Shown in pieces: positions 27,237 through 35,997 of a DNA stretch of 64,000 nt. How positions within the stretch are numbered: position 1 is the first letter of the stretch; each line of letters opens with the position of its first letter. The DNA comes from Alphaproteobacteria bacterium (GTDB taxonomy: Bacteria > Pseudomonadota > Alphaproteobacteria > Micavibrionales > Micavibrionaceae). The stretch lies in contig JAACPE010000001.1 of NCBI GenBank assembly GCA_009995595.1, positions 310,001-374,000 of the forward strand. The letters are read 5' to 3'. Under the pieces are notes generated by a model. That model worked only from the letters and a program-made list of their open reading frames with translations. It made no database searches and was not told the origin of the DNA. The translations under genes and the position numbers were made by a program.

Positions 27237-28334
27237 TTAATGTCTCACATCAAATAAATAACTCAAGTCACCGCCAAGGCGCGATGATTTGAGGGGTTCA
27301 TATTTTTTGACCCATTTTTTTAAACTATGTGTCTTGTACCGTTTATAATATGGCGCCATCCACGATAAAGACGCGCTTGTAACAACACCGTCCATATCCT
27401 GCGTTTTGCCTGATTTAGCTGTGATATAAGCTTGCTTTGAATCAAGGTCAGTCACCACGCGTTTCACCAGCTTATGGATTGCGCCGTTATTCTCTCCGTA
27501 TAAATCAACGCCATTTTGCGCCGCTGTTTCCGCCATCATAATAAGCGGAGAGAGCGCAAAGTTGTGATACAAAAAAGCTCTCCCTTGGCGCTCCAACTCC
27601 AGGGGCAGCGTCCCATCTTTTTGTATATCGGCAACCCCTTTCTTATATTTCAAAACAGCCCAATTGAAATACTCAGGCTCGTTAACGGCAAATCCCGCCG
27701 CCATGACGCCCCACGCCGCCCAATACATATGATTATTATTGCGCGATTTATTGTTTGGATACCGCGCATAATCCGTCATGACTTGATCAGCAAGCGCCTT
27801 AATCCAGTCCTCAATCTCTTCTTTATCCGAAGGCGGCATAATAACCGACTGGCTTAACAACGAATACTGCGTTGAAATTGTAGCAAGCGCCCATTTTCTT
27901 AAGGCTTCCCCTTGAAAGCTCTCCTCGACGCCGTAAAGGGCGTCCCTTTTTGCCCAATCATGCATCCATGTCAGGGCGCAGAAATTCATGTCGGCGCTTT
28001 TGCCTTTGGCAAGATTATTGCTCCAACCGACAATATGTATTTCAAAATCTCGGATATCACTAATCTGTTTTTTATATAGTGTCTGCGCCTGTTCATCGAC
28101 AATCGAAACCCCTTCGCTACGGTCTGTGTAAATTGAATCAAAAACCATAGATTGCGTTGGCTGTGGCGGCTGCGGACATTGTAAATTTTGAGGGAACCCG
28201 CGGCGCGTATCATGCTGAGTATAAGTATAGGGGTTATCAAGATAAACCTTATCCATCGCCATGGTCGCACACCCATTGAGCAAAACAAGACTAGAAGTCA
28301 GGCCAGATATAAGATATAAGCTTTTTTTTAACAT
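27237..28334 (-). CDS. algL: alginate lyase AlgL (PL5), predicted lipoprotein
   Basis: AlgL cleaves polymannuronate by beta-elimination and clears stray polymer from the periplasm. The 365-residue protein has the PL5 active-site motif NNNHMYW (Asn199-His202) and ERQGRAFLYHNFAL with Arg252 and Tyr256, the last matching Tyr256 of the Pseudomonas enzyme. The N-terminus has a lipoprotein signal with Cys22 in LLNGC, whereas known AlgL is soluble; this would tether the lyase to a membrane. It converges on algX and is divergent from algG. Confidence 0.92.
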   Translation of the reverse strand: MLKKSLYLISGLTSSLVLLNGCATMAMDKVYLDNPYTYTQHDTRRGFPQNLQCPQPPQPTQSMVFDSIYTDRSEGVSIVDEQAQTLYKKQISDIRDFEIHIVGWSNNLAKGKSADMNFCALTWMHDWAKRDALYGVEESFQGEALRKWALATISTQYSLLSQSVIMPPSDKEEIEDWIKALADQVMTDYARYPNNKSRNNNHMYWAAWGVMAAGFAVNEPEYFNWAVLKYKKGVADIQKDGTLPLELERQGRAFLYHNFALSPLIMMAETAAQNGVDLYGENNGAIHKLVKRVVTDLDSKQAYITAKSGKTQDMDGVVTSASLSWMAPYYKRYKTHSLKKWVKKYEPLKSSRLGGDLSYLFDVRH

Positions 28335-28395
28335 GATGTATCTATAAACCAGTTTTATGGTTTAAAAAAGACACAACAAAACGGGTTGGCCTAAA

Positions 28396-29964
28396 ATGTC
28401 TAAGCTCCTTAAATCTCTTGCGTTTTTATTTGGTATCGCGCTGTTGATTGCGGGTCTTTATCATATCTGGACCTACCAAGGTCACTTTGTTGATACTGTC
28501 ACCCAAACGCCAATTACTATGGATCACAATCAATATAAAATTACCCCCCTTAAGGCCGATGAGAGCAAACGTATCCCACCACCCAGTCTTCCTGATATAT
28601 CCGCCTTTACAATAGAAAACATGAAGGCAGAACTGCCTGAAGTTGCTCCTCTTAAAGCAGGAACAATGGTTCTGAACAAAGGCTTTGTATTTGTTCGTGC
28701 CGAGCTAGACCAATTTGGTCAAATGCAAAATATTATCGACCCTTTGTCAATAGTGATTGAGGAGGGCGTATATAACCTAAGCTCATTGACAAATGCTATT
28801 AATGATCCGCGTCTTCTTAAACAAATTGACGAAAAAACTTATGTGCTTCATGTCCCTTTATCCGTCAATAAAGGGTCTTCTTTGATAATCAGCGATAATC
28901 AAAAGCTTTTTATGAGTGTGAACACAGGGGGCATTATATCGAATTTTGGTAATATCTATGTTATTGAATCCTCTATTTTGGGTTGGAATACAGAAACAGA
29001 TCAACCTGCATTATACGAAGCAGAAGATAAATTTCGCCCTTATATGGTTTCTTGGTGCGGATCAAACTTAAATATTGCAGGCTCAAAAATCGCACATATG
29101 GGGTATAACAGCTCTAAGGCTTATGGTCTGACATATACGTCATGTACGGATACACTTTACCGCGAAGAACTACCAGATGTTACAGGCGGCACAGGCACGA
29201 TCATTGATAATCATTTCTCTGACATGTATTTTGCTTTTTATAGTTATGAGGCAAATGATATTGCCATCATACGCAATATCTATGAAGACAATATCGTTTA
29301 CGGCATTGACCCGCATGACCGCTCGGAAAACCTAATTATTGCCTATAACGAGACCCGCCGCACAAAAGAAAAACATGGCATCATTATCTCGCGTGAGGTC
29401 AATAACAGCTATATTTTTAACAACCTAAGCGAAGACAATAACGGCTCTGGTATTATGATTGACCGCAGCAGTCGCAATAACATTATTGCCTATAACACCG
29501 CGCAAAATAACAAGGGGGATGGGCTTACTTTTTATGAAAGCCCTGATAATCTCTCATATCAGAATACACTTGTGAACAACGAAAACTCTGGCCTACGTAT
29601 CCGTAACAGCTGGAACATAATATCATATAGAGATATCCTAAATTATAATGATAAGGCAGGCGTGCGTTTATACACGGCAGACCTGATGGAAAATGAGGGT
29701 ACAAAACATCGTGATCCTGAGTATGATCCCTTTACTGAAAATGCTGAATTAAAATTATATTATCCTGAAATGGTTGGAAATATTAACGCGCATTTTAAAA
29801 TGACAGATGTTGACCATGTGGAACTGATATCACCAACATTCTACAAATCACCAAGCCAGATGTTCTTGGGCGATTTTAGAGATATGAATGGAAAATATAT
29901 TGATCTATTGGCGATACCAGATCAGGGCATTGATATCAAAAAGCAGAAAAAAGAAGGTCTCTAA
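28396..29964 (+). CDS. algG: mannuronan C5-epimerase AlgG
   Basis: AlgG converts mannuronate to guluronate residues within the polymer in the periplasm. The 522-residue protein has an N-terminal membrane segment or uncleaved signal (residues 6-26), a parallel beta-helix core with many N-rich turns, and the catalytic motif DPHD at residues 305-308. The C-terminus is a short cap region. The gene is transcribed alone on the plus strand between two minus-strand units, and its stop overlaps the end of the algK-algE fusion gene by 4 bp. Confidence 0.93.
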   Translation: MSKLLKSLAFLFGIALLIAGLYHIWTYQGHFVDTVTQTPITMDHNQYKITPLKADESKRIPPPSLPDISAFTIENMKAELPEVAPLKAGTMVLNKGFVFVRAELDQFGQMQNIIDPLSIVIEEGVYNLSSLTNAINDPRLLKQIDEKTYVLHVPLSVNKGSSLIISDNQKLFMSVNTGGIISNFGNIYVIESSILGWNTETDQPALYEAEDKFRPYMVSWCGSNLNIAGSKIAHMGYNSSKAYGLTYTSCTDTLYREELPDVTGGTGTIIDNHFSDMYFAFYSYEANDIAIIRNIYEDNIVYGIDPHDRSENLIIAYNETRRTKEKHGIIISREVNNSYIFNNLSEDNNGSGIMIDRSSRNNIIAYNTAQNNKGDGLTFYESPDNLSYQNTLVNNENSGLRIRNSWNIISYRDILNYNDKAGVRLYTADLMENEGTKHRDPEYDPFTENAELKLYYPEMVGNINAHFKMTDVDHVELISPTFYKSPSQMFLGDFRDMNGKYIDLLAIPDQGIDIKKQKKEGL

Positions 29965-31925
29965 AACCCAATTCTAAATTCCGCTGTGCCGCGATAGGCG
30001 CGCTCGTCTTCGCCATTACCATAGGCATCCCCAGCTTCAAACGCACCGAAGCGAAAACGCAGTGCGCTGTTGTTAAGGAAATCTGTATCAAAATCAATTT
30101 CTTCGCCCAATCGGATATTAATACCCAGATCAATCTCTTGGCCTAAATATTGATCTGTACCGTTTGTCGGTGCGCTTATACTTGATGAGCGTAAAGATGT
30201 TTGTTCCTGGGCGAGCCAGTAACGGTAATAATTCACGTGCAAATCGCTATGGCTATAAAGGGGGAAACTCACCCCTGTGTTCAAAACATGAATATTGGAT
30301 AGCTCAGGTCTGAACACTTCGCCATAGTTGCGCTGCGTATCGGTGGTGAAGGCTGAATCAAAAATACTGGTGTTACCATGAAGGTCCGTCTGCCTAAAGG
30401 CGCCGTTTGTACCCGTCCCATCATCATCACCAGAGCCATAAGCATAGCCCAATTTAAATACAGGGCGAAGCGGGGCGTTCAAGGCAATATTCACTTCTCC
30501 ATCCACCGCCCATCCAAAAACATTGCGGTCCATATTGGCCGTTACGGTGCGGTTGGTTGATCCTGCAATGCCTGCACTGCTTGTCACCGTTTCTTCACCA
30601 ATAACGGTGAGCGCATCGGCGCGGTATTTAATATTGCTTATTCCCTTTTGCTCTGGGGCAGGGATGACCCCTTTGGCACGAATGCCCGCCCAAGTCAGAT
30701 TGAAATCTTCATCATCACGATCATTGCCATCAATCGTTGCGCCAATATTCTCTGTCCCTGAATAATCGTTTTCATATAAAAAACGCGCTGACAGGCTAAA
30801 ATCTTTATGCAAATACCGCTCTACCTCGCCTAATAAACGCAGGCGGTCTTTTTCGTCTTCTTCAAAATCACTATCTTTGCCGACGCGGTAATTGCTGAAA
30901 TTATTGGCAAGCGCCAAAAACCCATTGGTCATGGTTGTGTCCATAGAAAGCCGTATCGCATCCGTGTCGCGATTCCACAAAATTGTGCGGTCCTCGCGAA
31001 AACGCTGGCGTCCCACTTTTAAGGAAAGGGAAGGGGTGTTGAAGATATTGTCAAATTCAACCCAGGCGCGGCGCATTTCAAGAAAGGCATCATCGCGCTC
31101 ATCTTCGTCATCATCTGTGTTTGATGACGCTTCTCCCGTACTTCCAAAACCACGAAATTCTGTGTACGTCGTGATATTTTCCGTAGAGTAAAAGAAAATG
31201 CCAAGGCGGCTATCTATAATATTAGAGGATTCAAAATCAGTATCACGCTGTCCAAGGTCAAAATTTTCTTCGGCGGTATATTGTGTCAAAACCGTGCCGC
31301 GTACGCGATATTTTTTGCGGTGCTCTATAGGAGGCTCAGATACTTTTTCTTCCTGGGCGATAGGCTGTAGTAAAACAGGTTTAATCCCTGCGATTTTTTC
31401 AACCTTTTCCCCTGCGCGTTCATATCCTTTTTGATGCGCGAGCGTAAAGTAGTTCAGCGCTTCGGTTTCTTCTTTTTGTTTTTCAAAAATGCGCCCAATC
31501 ATATAATCAGCGCGTGTGTGTCCTCCCGCAGAGGCAAGGCGATACCATTTAATAGCCTGCGTTGGGTTTGGCTCAAAACCTATGCCGCGTTCATACATTT
31601 GACCAATCTCAAACATCGCGCGTTCATTGCCGCTATCGGCTTCTTTTGACAAAAACTTATAGGCTTCTTCAGGGTCACTCTCAATGCCGCCGCGGCCTTG
31701 GGCAAGAGCGCGTCCATAATCAAAATTCGCATCATCATATCCCGCATTCGCCAAGGCACGCCAATGAGCCACTGCCGTGGCATAATCATCAGATTTAGCG
31801 GCCTGTCTTGCTGTATTAAAATCAGGAAAGAGCGGGTCTGAATTTGTTGAAGCACATACCGCCGAAAAGCTTACTGAACTTAAAAGTCCGGCGAGGAGAA
31901 TAGTTTTTGCGGTATGATGGGTCAT
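29961..31925 (-). CDS. algE: fused AlgK-AlgE alginate export protein (Sel1/TPR + outer-membrane barrel)
   Basis: One 654-residue protein combines two parts that are separate in Pseudomonas. A signal peptide ends near residue 25 (AVCA). Residues about 36-175 carry roughly four Sel1/TPR-type repeats (ALANAGYDDANFDYGRALAQ, SGNERAMFEIGQMYERG, SAGGHTRADYMIGRIFE), equivalent to a shortened AlgK. A linker leads into the AlgE-like 18-strand beta-barrel from about residue 205, which contains LKVGRQRFREDRTILWNRDTD, and ends with the terminal F of outer-membrane barrels (FRIGF). The lipidation site of AlgK is absent, as is logical once the repeats are tethered to the barrel. It is the last gene of the alg44-algA unit, 16 bp after algA. 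Confidence 0.88.
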   Translation of the reverse strand: MTHHTAKTILLAGLLSSVSFSAVCASTNSDPLFPDFNTARQAAKSDDYATAVAHWRALANAGYDDANFDYGRALAQGRGGIESDPEEAYKFLSKEADSGNERAMFEIGQMYERGIGFEPNPTQAIKWYRLASAGGHTRADYMIGRIFEKQKEETEALNYFTLAHQKGYERAGEKVEKIAGIKPVLLQPIAQEEKVSEPPIEHRKKYRVRGTVLTQYTAEENFDLGQRDTDFESSNIIDSRLGIFFYSTENITTYTEFRGFGSTGEASSNTDDDEDERDDAFLEMRRAWVEFDNIFNTPSLSLKVGRQRFREDRTILWNRDTDAIRLSMDTTMTNGFLALANNFSNYRVGKDSDFEEDEKDRLRLLGEVERYLHKDFSLSARFLYENDYSGTENIGATIDGNDRDDEDFNLTWAGIRAKGVIPAPEQKGISNIKYRADALTVIGEETVTSSAGIAGSTNRTVTANMDRNVFGWAVDGEVNIALNAPLRPVFKLGYAYGSGDDDGTGTNGAFRQTDLHGNTSIFDSAFTTDTQRNYGEVFRPELSNIHVLNTGVSFPLYSHSDLHVNYYRYWLAQEQTSLRSSSISAPTNGTDQYLGQEIDLGINIRLGEEIDFDTDFLNNSALRFRFGAFEAGDAYGNGEDERAYRGTAEFRIGF

Positions 31926-31941
31926 GCGATCAACTTATTCT

Positions 31942-33033
31942 TTATGCGGCGGCGCGTCCATAGACGTCATCAAAGCGGACAATATCGTCCTCACCTAAAT
32001 AATCGCCAGATTGCAGCTCTATATAACGAAGGGGCTTATTGGTCGGGTTTTCAATACGGTGCACTATCTTGGCAGGAATAAAGAAACTCTCTTGCGCTTT
32101 AACAGTATGAAATTCGTCTTCAAGGCGAATGCGCGCTGTTCCCTCTAATACTGTCACCAGTTCAGAGCGATGGCGGTGCATCTGGAGGCTCATCATTTGT
32201 TTAGGGTCAATAGTCGTTTCCTTGATTTTATAACCACCCCCATGTGACACAACGCGGAAATTACCCCATGGCCGGCGCTCTGCCGTAGGGTCAATCGTTT
32301 CGGGCGCGTTTTCTTTTTTAAGCGCCGTAACAAGCGTCTTCATCGACATGCTGTCTGTTTTATCTGCAATAAGAATAGAATCGCCATTTTCAATGATCGC
32401 AAGGTTTTGAACACCAATCGTTGCAACCAACATTGAAGAAGAACGGATAAGGCAGTCTTTTGTGTTCACTGCTGCAACGCGTCCTTCGAGAACGTTTCCA
32501 TCCTTATTTTTTTCTTTAATCTCCCATACGCTCTCCCATGTCCCAACATCGGACCAACCAATGTTGCAAGGAATAACTGCTGCCTTATCTGTCTTTTCCA
32601 TGATGGCGATATCAAAAGGCATGGAGGGCAGGTTCGCATAAACATCAGGGTGAATAGTTTTGGATCCCAGTAAGCGGCCATATGAATTACGAATAGGATC
32701 CATAATAGCAGGGCAAAGTTTATCATAGCTATCCATGATGGTTTTTACTGAAAAAACGAACATACCGCTGTTCCATAAAAACGCGCCGCTTTTCATATAT
32801 TGCTGGGCTGTTTCTAAGTCAGGTTTTTCAACAAATTGGTCAATATGGCAGGTGCGCCCCTCGGCATTAATTGGATCACCGATGCGGATATAGCCATATC
32901 CTGTTTCGGCACGATCAGGCTGCATGCCAAATGTTACAAGATACCCTTGTTTGGCGGCCTCTACGGCCTCCATAAGGGCGGATTTTAACGCGCCCATATC
33001 TTTAACAAAGTGATCCGCTGGTAAAATCCACAA
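31942..33033 (-). CDS. AlgA/ManC C-terminal fragment (rest of pyrophosphorylase plus isomerase cupin)
   Basis: This is the 363-residue 3' piece of algA in the -1 frame. It runs from the LPADH segment of the guanylyltransferase domain to the C-terminal phosphomannose isomerase cupin with its HxH metal-ligand motif. Homology continues upstream of the first ATG in this frame (KNFGDDAIL), showing the ATG at 33033 is not the original start. Confidence 0.6.
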   Translation of the reverse strand: MWILPADHFVKDMGALKSALMEAVEAAKQGYLVTFGMQPDRAETGYGYIRIGDPINAEGRTCHIDQFVEKPDLETAQQYMKSGAFLWNSGMFVFSVKTIMDSYDKLCPAIMDPIRNSYGRLLGSKTIHPDVYANLPSMPFDIAIMEKTDKAAVIPCNIGWSDVGTWESVWEIKEKNKDGNVLEGRVAAVNTKDCLIRSSSMLVATIGVQNLAIIENGDSILIADKTDSMSMKTLVTALKKENAPETIDPTAERRPWGNFRVVSHGGGYKIKETTIDPKQMMSLQMHRHRSELVTVLEGTARIRLEDEFHTVKAQESFFIPAKIVHRIENPTNKPLRYIELQSGDYLGEDDIVRFDDVYGRAAA

Positions 33034-33395
33034 GATTGCATCATCGCCAAAGTTTTTTGTGCGTGCATTGCCGCATAAGCAATTGCCGGCGCTGTATTGC
33101 GCGCCATAGGCTCGGCCAGAAGGTGATTAACCGCATCAGGTTCAAAATCAGCATATTGAAACAGGGTTTGTTTCTTAATGTTGTCGCCTGTTACCGTAAT
33201 CACTTGCTCTGACTTGGCGTTTGAGCATTTCAGTGCGCGATCAATTGTATGTTGAAGCAGAGGTATTTCATCATAAATAGGCATAAACTGTTTTGGTGAG
33301 TTTTCACGGCTTAAAGGCCATAGGCGCGTGCCCGATCCACCGCATAAAATAACGGGGATGATTTGAGGCATATTGTTTTTGTCTGCTTTAATCAT
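32985..33395 (-). CDS. AlgA/ManC N-terminal fragment (pyrophosphorylase start)
   Basis: This is the 136-residue 5' piece of the interrupted algA frame. It holds the nucleotide-binding loop and the NTAPA region of the guanylyltransferase domain, and loses homology after AAMHAQKT, where the frame changes. Alone it would lack the catalytic core and the isomerase domain. Confidence 0.6.
   Translation of the reverse strand: MIKADKNNMPQIIPVILCGGSGTRLWPLSRENSPKQFMPIYDEIPLLQHTIDRALKCSNAKSEQVITVTGDNIKKQTLFQYADFEPDAVNHLLAEPMARNTAPAIAYAAMHAQKTLAMMQSCGFYQRITLLKIWAR
33053..33058 (-). other. A6 run at the algA frameshift
   Basis: On the coding (minus) strand the sequence reads GCA CAA AAA ACT in the upstream frame and ACA AAA AAC TTT in the downstream frame. 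A one-base backward slip of the Lys codon AAA would join the frames, as would one extra A in the run. Confidence 0.6.
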
Positions 33396-33421
33396 AGAAA
33401 CCTCCTAAAGGCTTTACATTC

Positions 33422-34474
33422 TTACAGATGAAACTCAACAAAGGCAGGGCGATCCATATTATCGGCAGATAAAGGTTTACTCGGTTTAATTGTAATTAAG
33501 CTCTGTGGTTGTTCACCAATAAGGGCGACATTAGTACCTGCCTTCATATCGATCACTTTACCTTCAATTTCTATGCCAGCGCCTGCGATACGGACAATAG
33601 CGCTTGTACCAATCTTAATTTTTGATGCGTCTGCCATCGGGACAAAGCTTTCAATCATGACATTGGATTGACGCGGAATAAGCGTGAAAAGCGAAGATCC
33701 TTCGGCAAAATAACCATTTTCAATGGCTGTTGATTCACGGATAAAGCAATCGCAAGGACTAACAACTCTAACAGAAACACCAGAGGCGGCATTTGTGATT
33801 GTGCCAATTGTTGCCCCTTTATCAACAGTGCCCGCGCCCGCAGCAATAAGGGGTGTATACACACCAGAAGCAGGGGCAAGAACACTCATTGTTTGGGCGT
33901 TGACTTGGCTGTTGGCTGATTTAATAACCAACATATTATCCAAAATATTATTAAAGATGAAAAAGCCAAGGCCAACAGTCGCCAAGGCAAGCAAGGTGTA
34001 AATACCGTATTGTTTTAATTTTGCACCTTTTGAGCTTTCAGCGCCTGCGCCGTGTTTACGGACATTCACAAAGTTTTCGCGTGAGACAACGTTTAAGATT
34101 TCACTAGCGCTCACAATATCACCCGCCATGAATGATTTAATGACGTGGTTTAAAATAGAGACCTGATTTTGGTTTACATCAATAAAACGACAGCCTGTGA
34201 GCTTGTTTTTCTTATCAACATGGATTGCTTCTGCTTTTAATTTGATATCAAGCGCAAAATCCATAAAAGGCAGAACCAATTCAAACTCAAGCGTTTCCCC
34301 TTTTTTAGGCGCAGGATCAAGACCAAAAATGCCAAGGCCACCTGAGGAGAGGTCTTTAATGCTGTAACGTATATTGCTCATTTGAATTTGCGCTGGCATC
34401 TGAAGGCGCACAAACTGGCGCTGCGCTTCTGATTCATGAACGATTTGGTCTGTTAGTTGGTTAGTTTGCCCCAC
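33422..34474 (-). CDS. alg44: alginate synthase co-polymerase Alg44 (PilZ, c-di-GMP receptor)
   Basis: Alg44 activates Alg8 when its PilZ domain binds c-di-GMP. The 350-residue protein retains both PilZ binding motifs: RQFVR (Arg19, Arg23) and DLSSGG (Asp41, Ser43, Gly46). A membrane helix follows at about residues 175-197, then a periplasmic domain like those of membrane fusion proteins. The start is taken as GTG at 34474, with GAAGGA eight bases upstream; this places IVHESEAQRQ at the N-terminus, as in Pseudomonas. An upstream in-frame ATG would add 26 residues without a ribosome site. It precedes algA by 26 bp. Confidence 0.9.
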   Translation of the reverse strand: MGQTNQLTDQIVHESEAQRQFVRLQMPAQIQMSNIRYSIKDLSSGGLGIFGLDPAPKKGETLEFELVLPFMDFALDIKLKAEAIHVDKKNKLTGCRFIDVNQNQVSILNHVIKSFMAGDIVSASEILNVVSRENFVNVRKHGAGAESSKGAKLKQYGIYTLLALATVGLGFFIFNNILDNMLVIKSANSQVNAQTMSVLAPASGVYTPLIAAGAGTVDKGATIGTITNAASGVSVRVVSPCDCFIRESTAIENGYFAEGSSLFTLIPRQSNVMIESFVPMADASKIKIGTSAIVRIAGAGIEIEGKVIDMKAGTNVALIGEQPQSLITIKPSKPLSADNMDRPAFVEFHL

Positions 34475-34577
34475 GATATTTAATCCTTCGCTAATTATCT
34501 TTTTATGACGATTTAGATATAGTGAATTACAAAATAAAGCAAGCACTAGCATGCTATAAACGCTTAATATTAAAGGA

Positions 34578-35831
34578 TTAATTTACCTTCACCATCCGCA
34601 CCGCTTTAATCACAACGTGAGAGTTTGATGTGACGCCCAAACTGTTCATTTGTGCCCAAACGATGGGGTCAATTGTTGTGTCGGATGAGGAAATTGTGAA
34701 AATCGGCGTTCGTAAGTGTAACGTTCCCGAAAATCCAAGAGGCCAAGCATTCACATCATAAGGTGACATTGCTTTATATGACCCGCTGGCGTTTAAAGTG
34801 GGTTCTAGGCAGGCTGCTGTTCTGACGTTCGCACTAGAGAGTATTTTAATTTCTGCCTCCATGTAATAGTCATCTCCCAGGGCAAATCCTGATGTAATAT
34901 CAGTGGCTTGAAGTTCCCATAAATCAAAACTACGGCTATTGGTATAACTGACATGAATAAATTGATGGCCTTCGGGCGTTTTTGTCACTGTCCCATTCAG
35001 GCCGGAATAACTGTAAAAGCGCCAATTATCGGCAACTTGGGCTGATGTAAGCGGGCTTGATTCACTGCCGCCAGTGCCAGACAGGTCACTGTTTAAACCA
35101 AGGGCGCAGATACTCATGTCAGGAATAGCATTTGTACCAAAAACATTATCAAGCGCGTCTTTCATGTCGAGTGCTATTTGATACGCGCCAGCAGGGGTTG
35201 GGTGAAGATATTTTCCGCCCTCATCATCAAATAAATAGGTATCCGGATTATCCCCTGTGCTGGTCATGTTGTCATAAATATTGACGGGTGTAACGCCGCT
35301 AACGTTCAGGCTCATAATGTAGCTGCGTAAATTATTTGATAAGGTTTGTTGAGCGGTGGTTAGCCCATTTCCGTTATCTTGCGTGCGGGGCAAGGGCGTG
35401 CCGATGACCATTTTCGCACCTAATGTCCCTGTGACATAAGCGATAATCGCATCCAGATCTGCGATGAGATCAGCGTAAGAACGAGATCCCGTAATGTCAT
35501 TTGCAAACGGAATATAAAATACTAGATCAGGCGCAGGGCTTAGGGCGGCGAGATCTGTTATGTTTGAAAGTGTTGATGCAATTGCTTGGCCTGATGCACC
35601 CAAGTTATAGGAAGGGTCATAATAATAACGTTGCCCCGTTAGGGCGTTGAGCCATGTCATGTAGCCTTGAGAGGTAAATTCTTGCTTATTTGATGAATCA
35701 TTTTGCGAAGTGATGCTATCGCCAATCAAGGCAACGGTTTTAAGGGCGCTATCGATTGACGCAATAGGCGAAAGTTGTGAGGATGTGTTGGTTGCCGCGC
35801 ATGTCAAGCCGCGGCCAAGGCTGTGAAGCAT
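34578..35831 (-). CDS. SGNH/GDSL-type hydrolase with C-terminal beta-sandwich
   Basis: Residues about 30-270 match the SGNH esterase fold: block I ALIGDSIT with nucleophile Ser39, an LGASGQAIAST block, and His in YLHPTPAGAY near the end of the domain. The DxxH spacing is imperfect. Residues about 280-417 are beta-rich and look like a carbohydrate-binding or jelly-roll domain, without a clear family. The ATG at 35831 is chosen for its CAGGAG ribosome site. No signal peptide is visible. It lies 103 bp upstream of alg44 in the same direction, so it may belong to the alginate unit, perhaps as a polysaccharide deacetylating esterase (inference). Confidence 0.75.
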   Translation of the reverse strand: MLHSLGRGLTCAATNTSSQLSPIASIDSALKTVALIGDSITSQNDSSNKQEFTSQGYMTWLNALTGQRYYYDPSYNLGASGQAIASTLSNITDLAALSPAPDLVFYIPFANDITGSRSYADLIADLDAIIAYVTGTLGAKMVIGTPLPRTQDNGNGLTTAQQTLSNNLRSYIMSLNVSGVTPVNIYDNMTSTGDNPDTYLFDDEGGKYLHPTPAGAYQIALDMKDALDNVFGTNAIPDMSICALGLNSDLSGTGGSESSPLTSAQVADNWRFYSYSGLNGTVTKTPEGHQFIHVSYTNSRSFDLWELQATDITSGFALGDDYYMEAEIKILSSANVRTAACLEPTLNASGSYKAMSPYDVNAWPLGFSGTLHLRTPIFTISSSDTTIDPIVWAQMNSLGVTSNSHVVIKAVRMVKVN

Positions 35832-35997
35832 GGCAGTCTCCTGAAAGTATGATGAAAGAGGGAATTTAGACGCATTTATGGCGTTTATGAATATATTCCT
35901 ATCACGATATAGTGATGATGTCAAGCTATTGCGGTTTTTTGTGAATCCCTTATATCTGTAGGGGTAATATTAATTTGATCGTTAAATAAGGATGATT

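Larger units (their letters stand above)
31942..33395 (-). pseudogene. algA: algA/manC: mannose-1-phosphate guanylyltransferase / mannose-6-phosphate isomerase, split by a -1 frameshift
   Basis: The whole region encodes a type II bifunctional enzyme that makes mannose-6-phosphate and GDP-mannose, the substrate of AlgD. Joined across one missing base it would give about 484 residues, against about 481 for Pseudomonas AlgA. The N-terminal part has LCGGSGTRLWPLSR and MARNTAPAIA. The C-terminal part has LPADHFVKD, FVEKPD, NSGMFVF and the cupin motif QMHRHRSELVTVLEG. The frame breaks in a run of six A (minus strand, 33053-33058 here); one extra A restores HAQKNFGDDAILWILPADH. Start at 33395 has a strong AGGAGG. 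Sequencing error, slippage or true inactivation cannot be told apart here. Confidence 0.8.

Noticed and set aside
33050-33060. Canonical A AAA AAC programmed -1 frameshift signal in algA
   Set aside because: The heptamer is present but in the wrong phase: the upstream frame reads CAA AAA ACT, so tandem slippage would mispair at CAA. No upstream ribosome-like stimulator and no convincing downstream stem were found, so error or mutation is the simpler reading.
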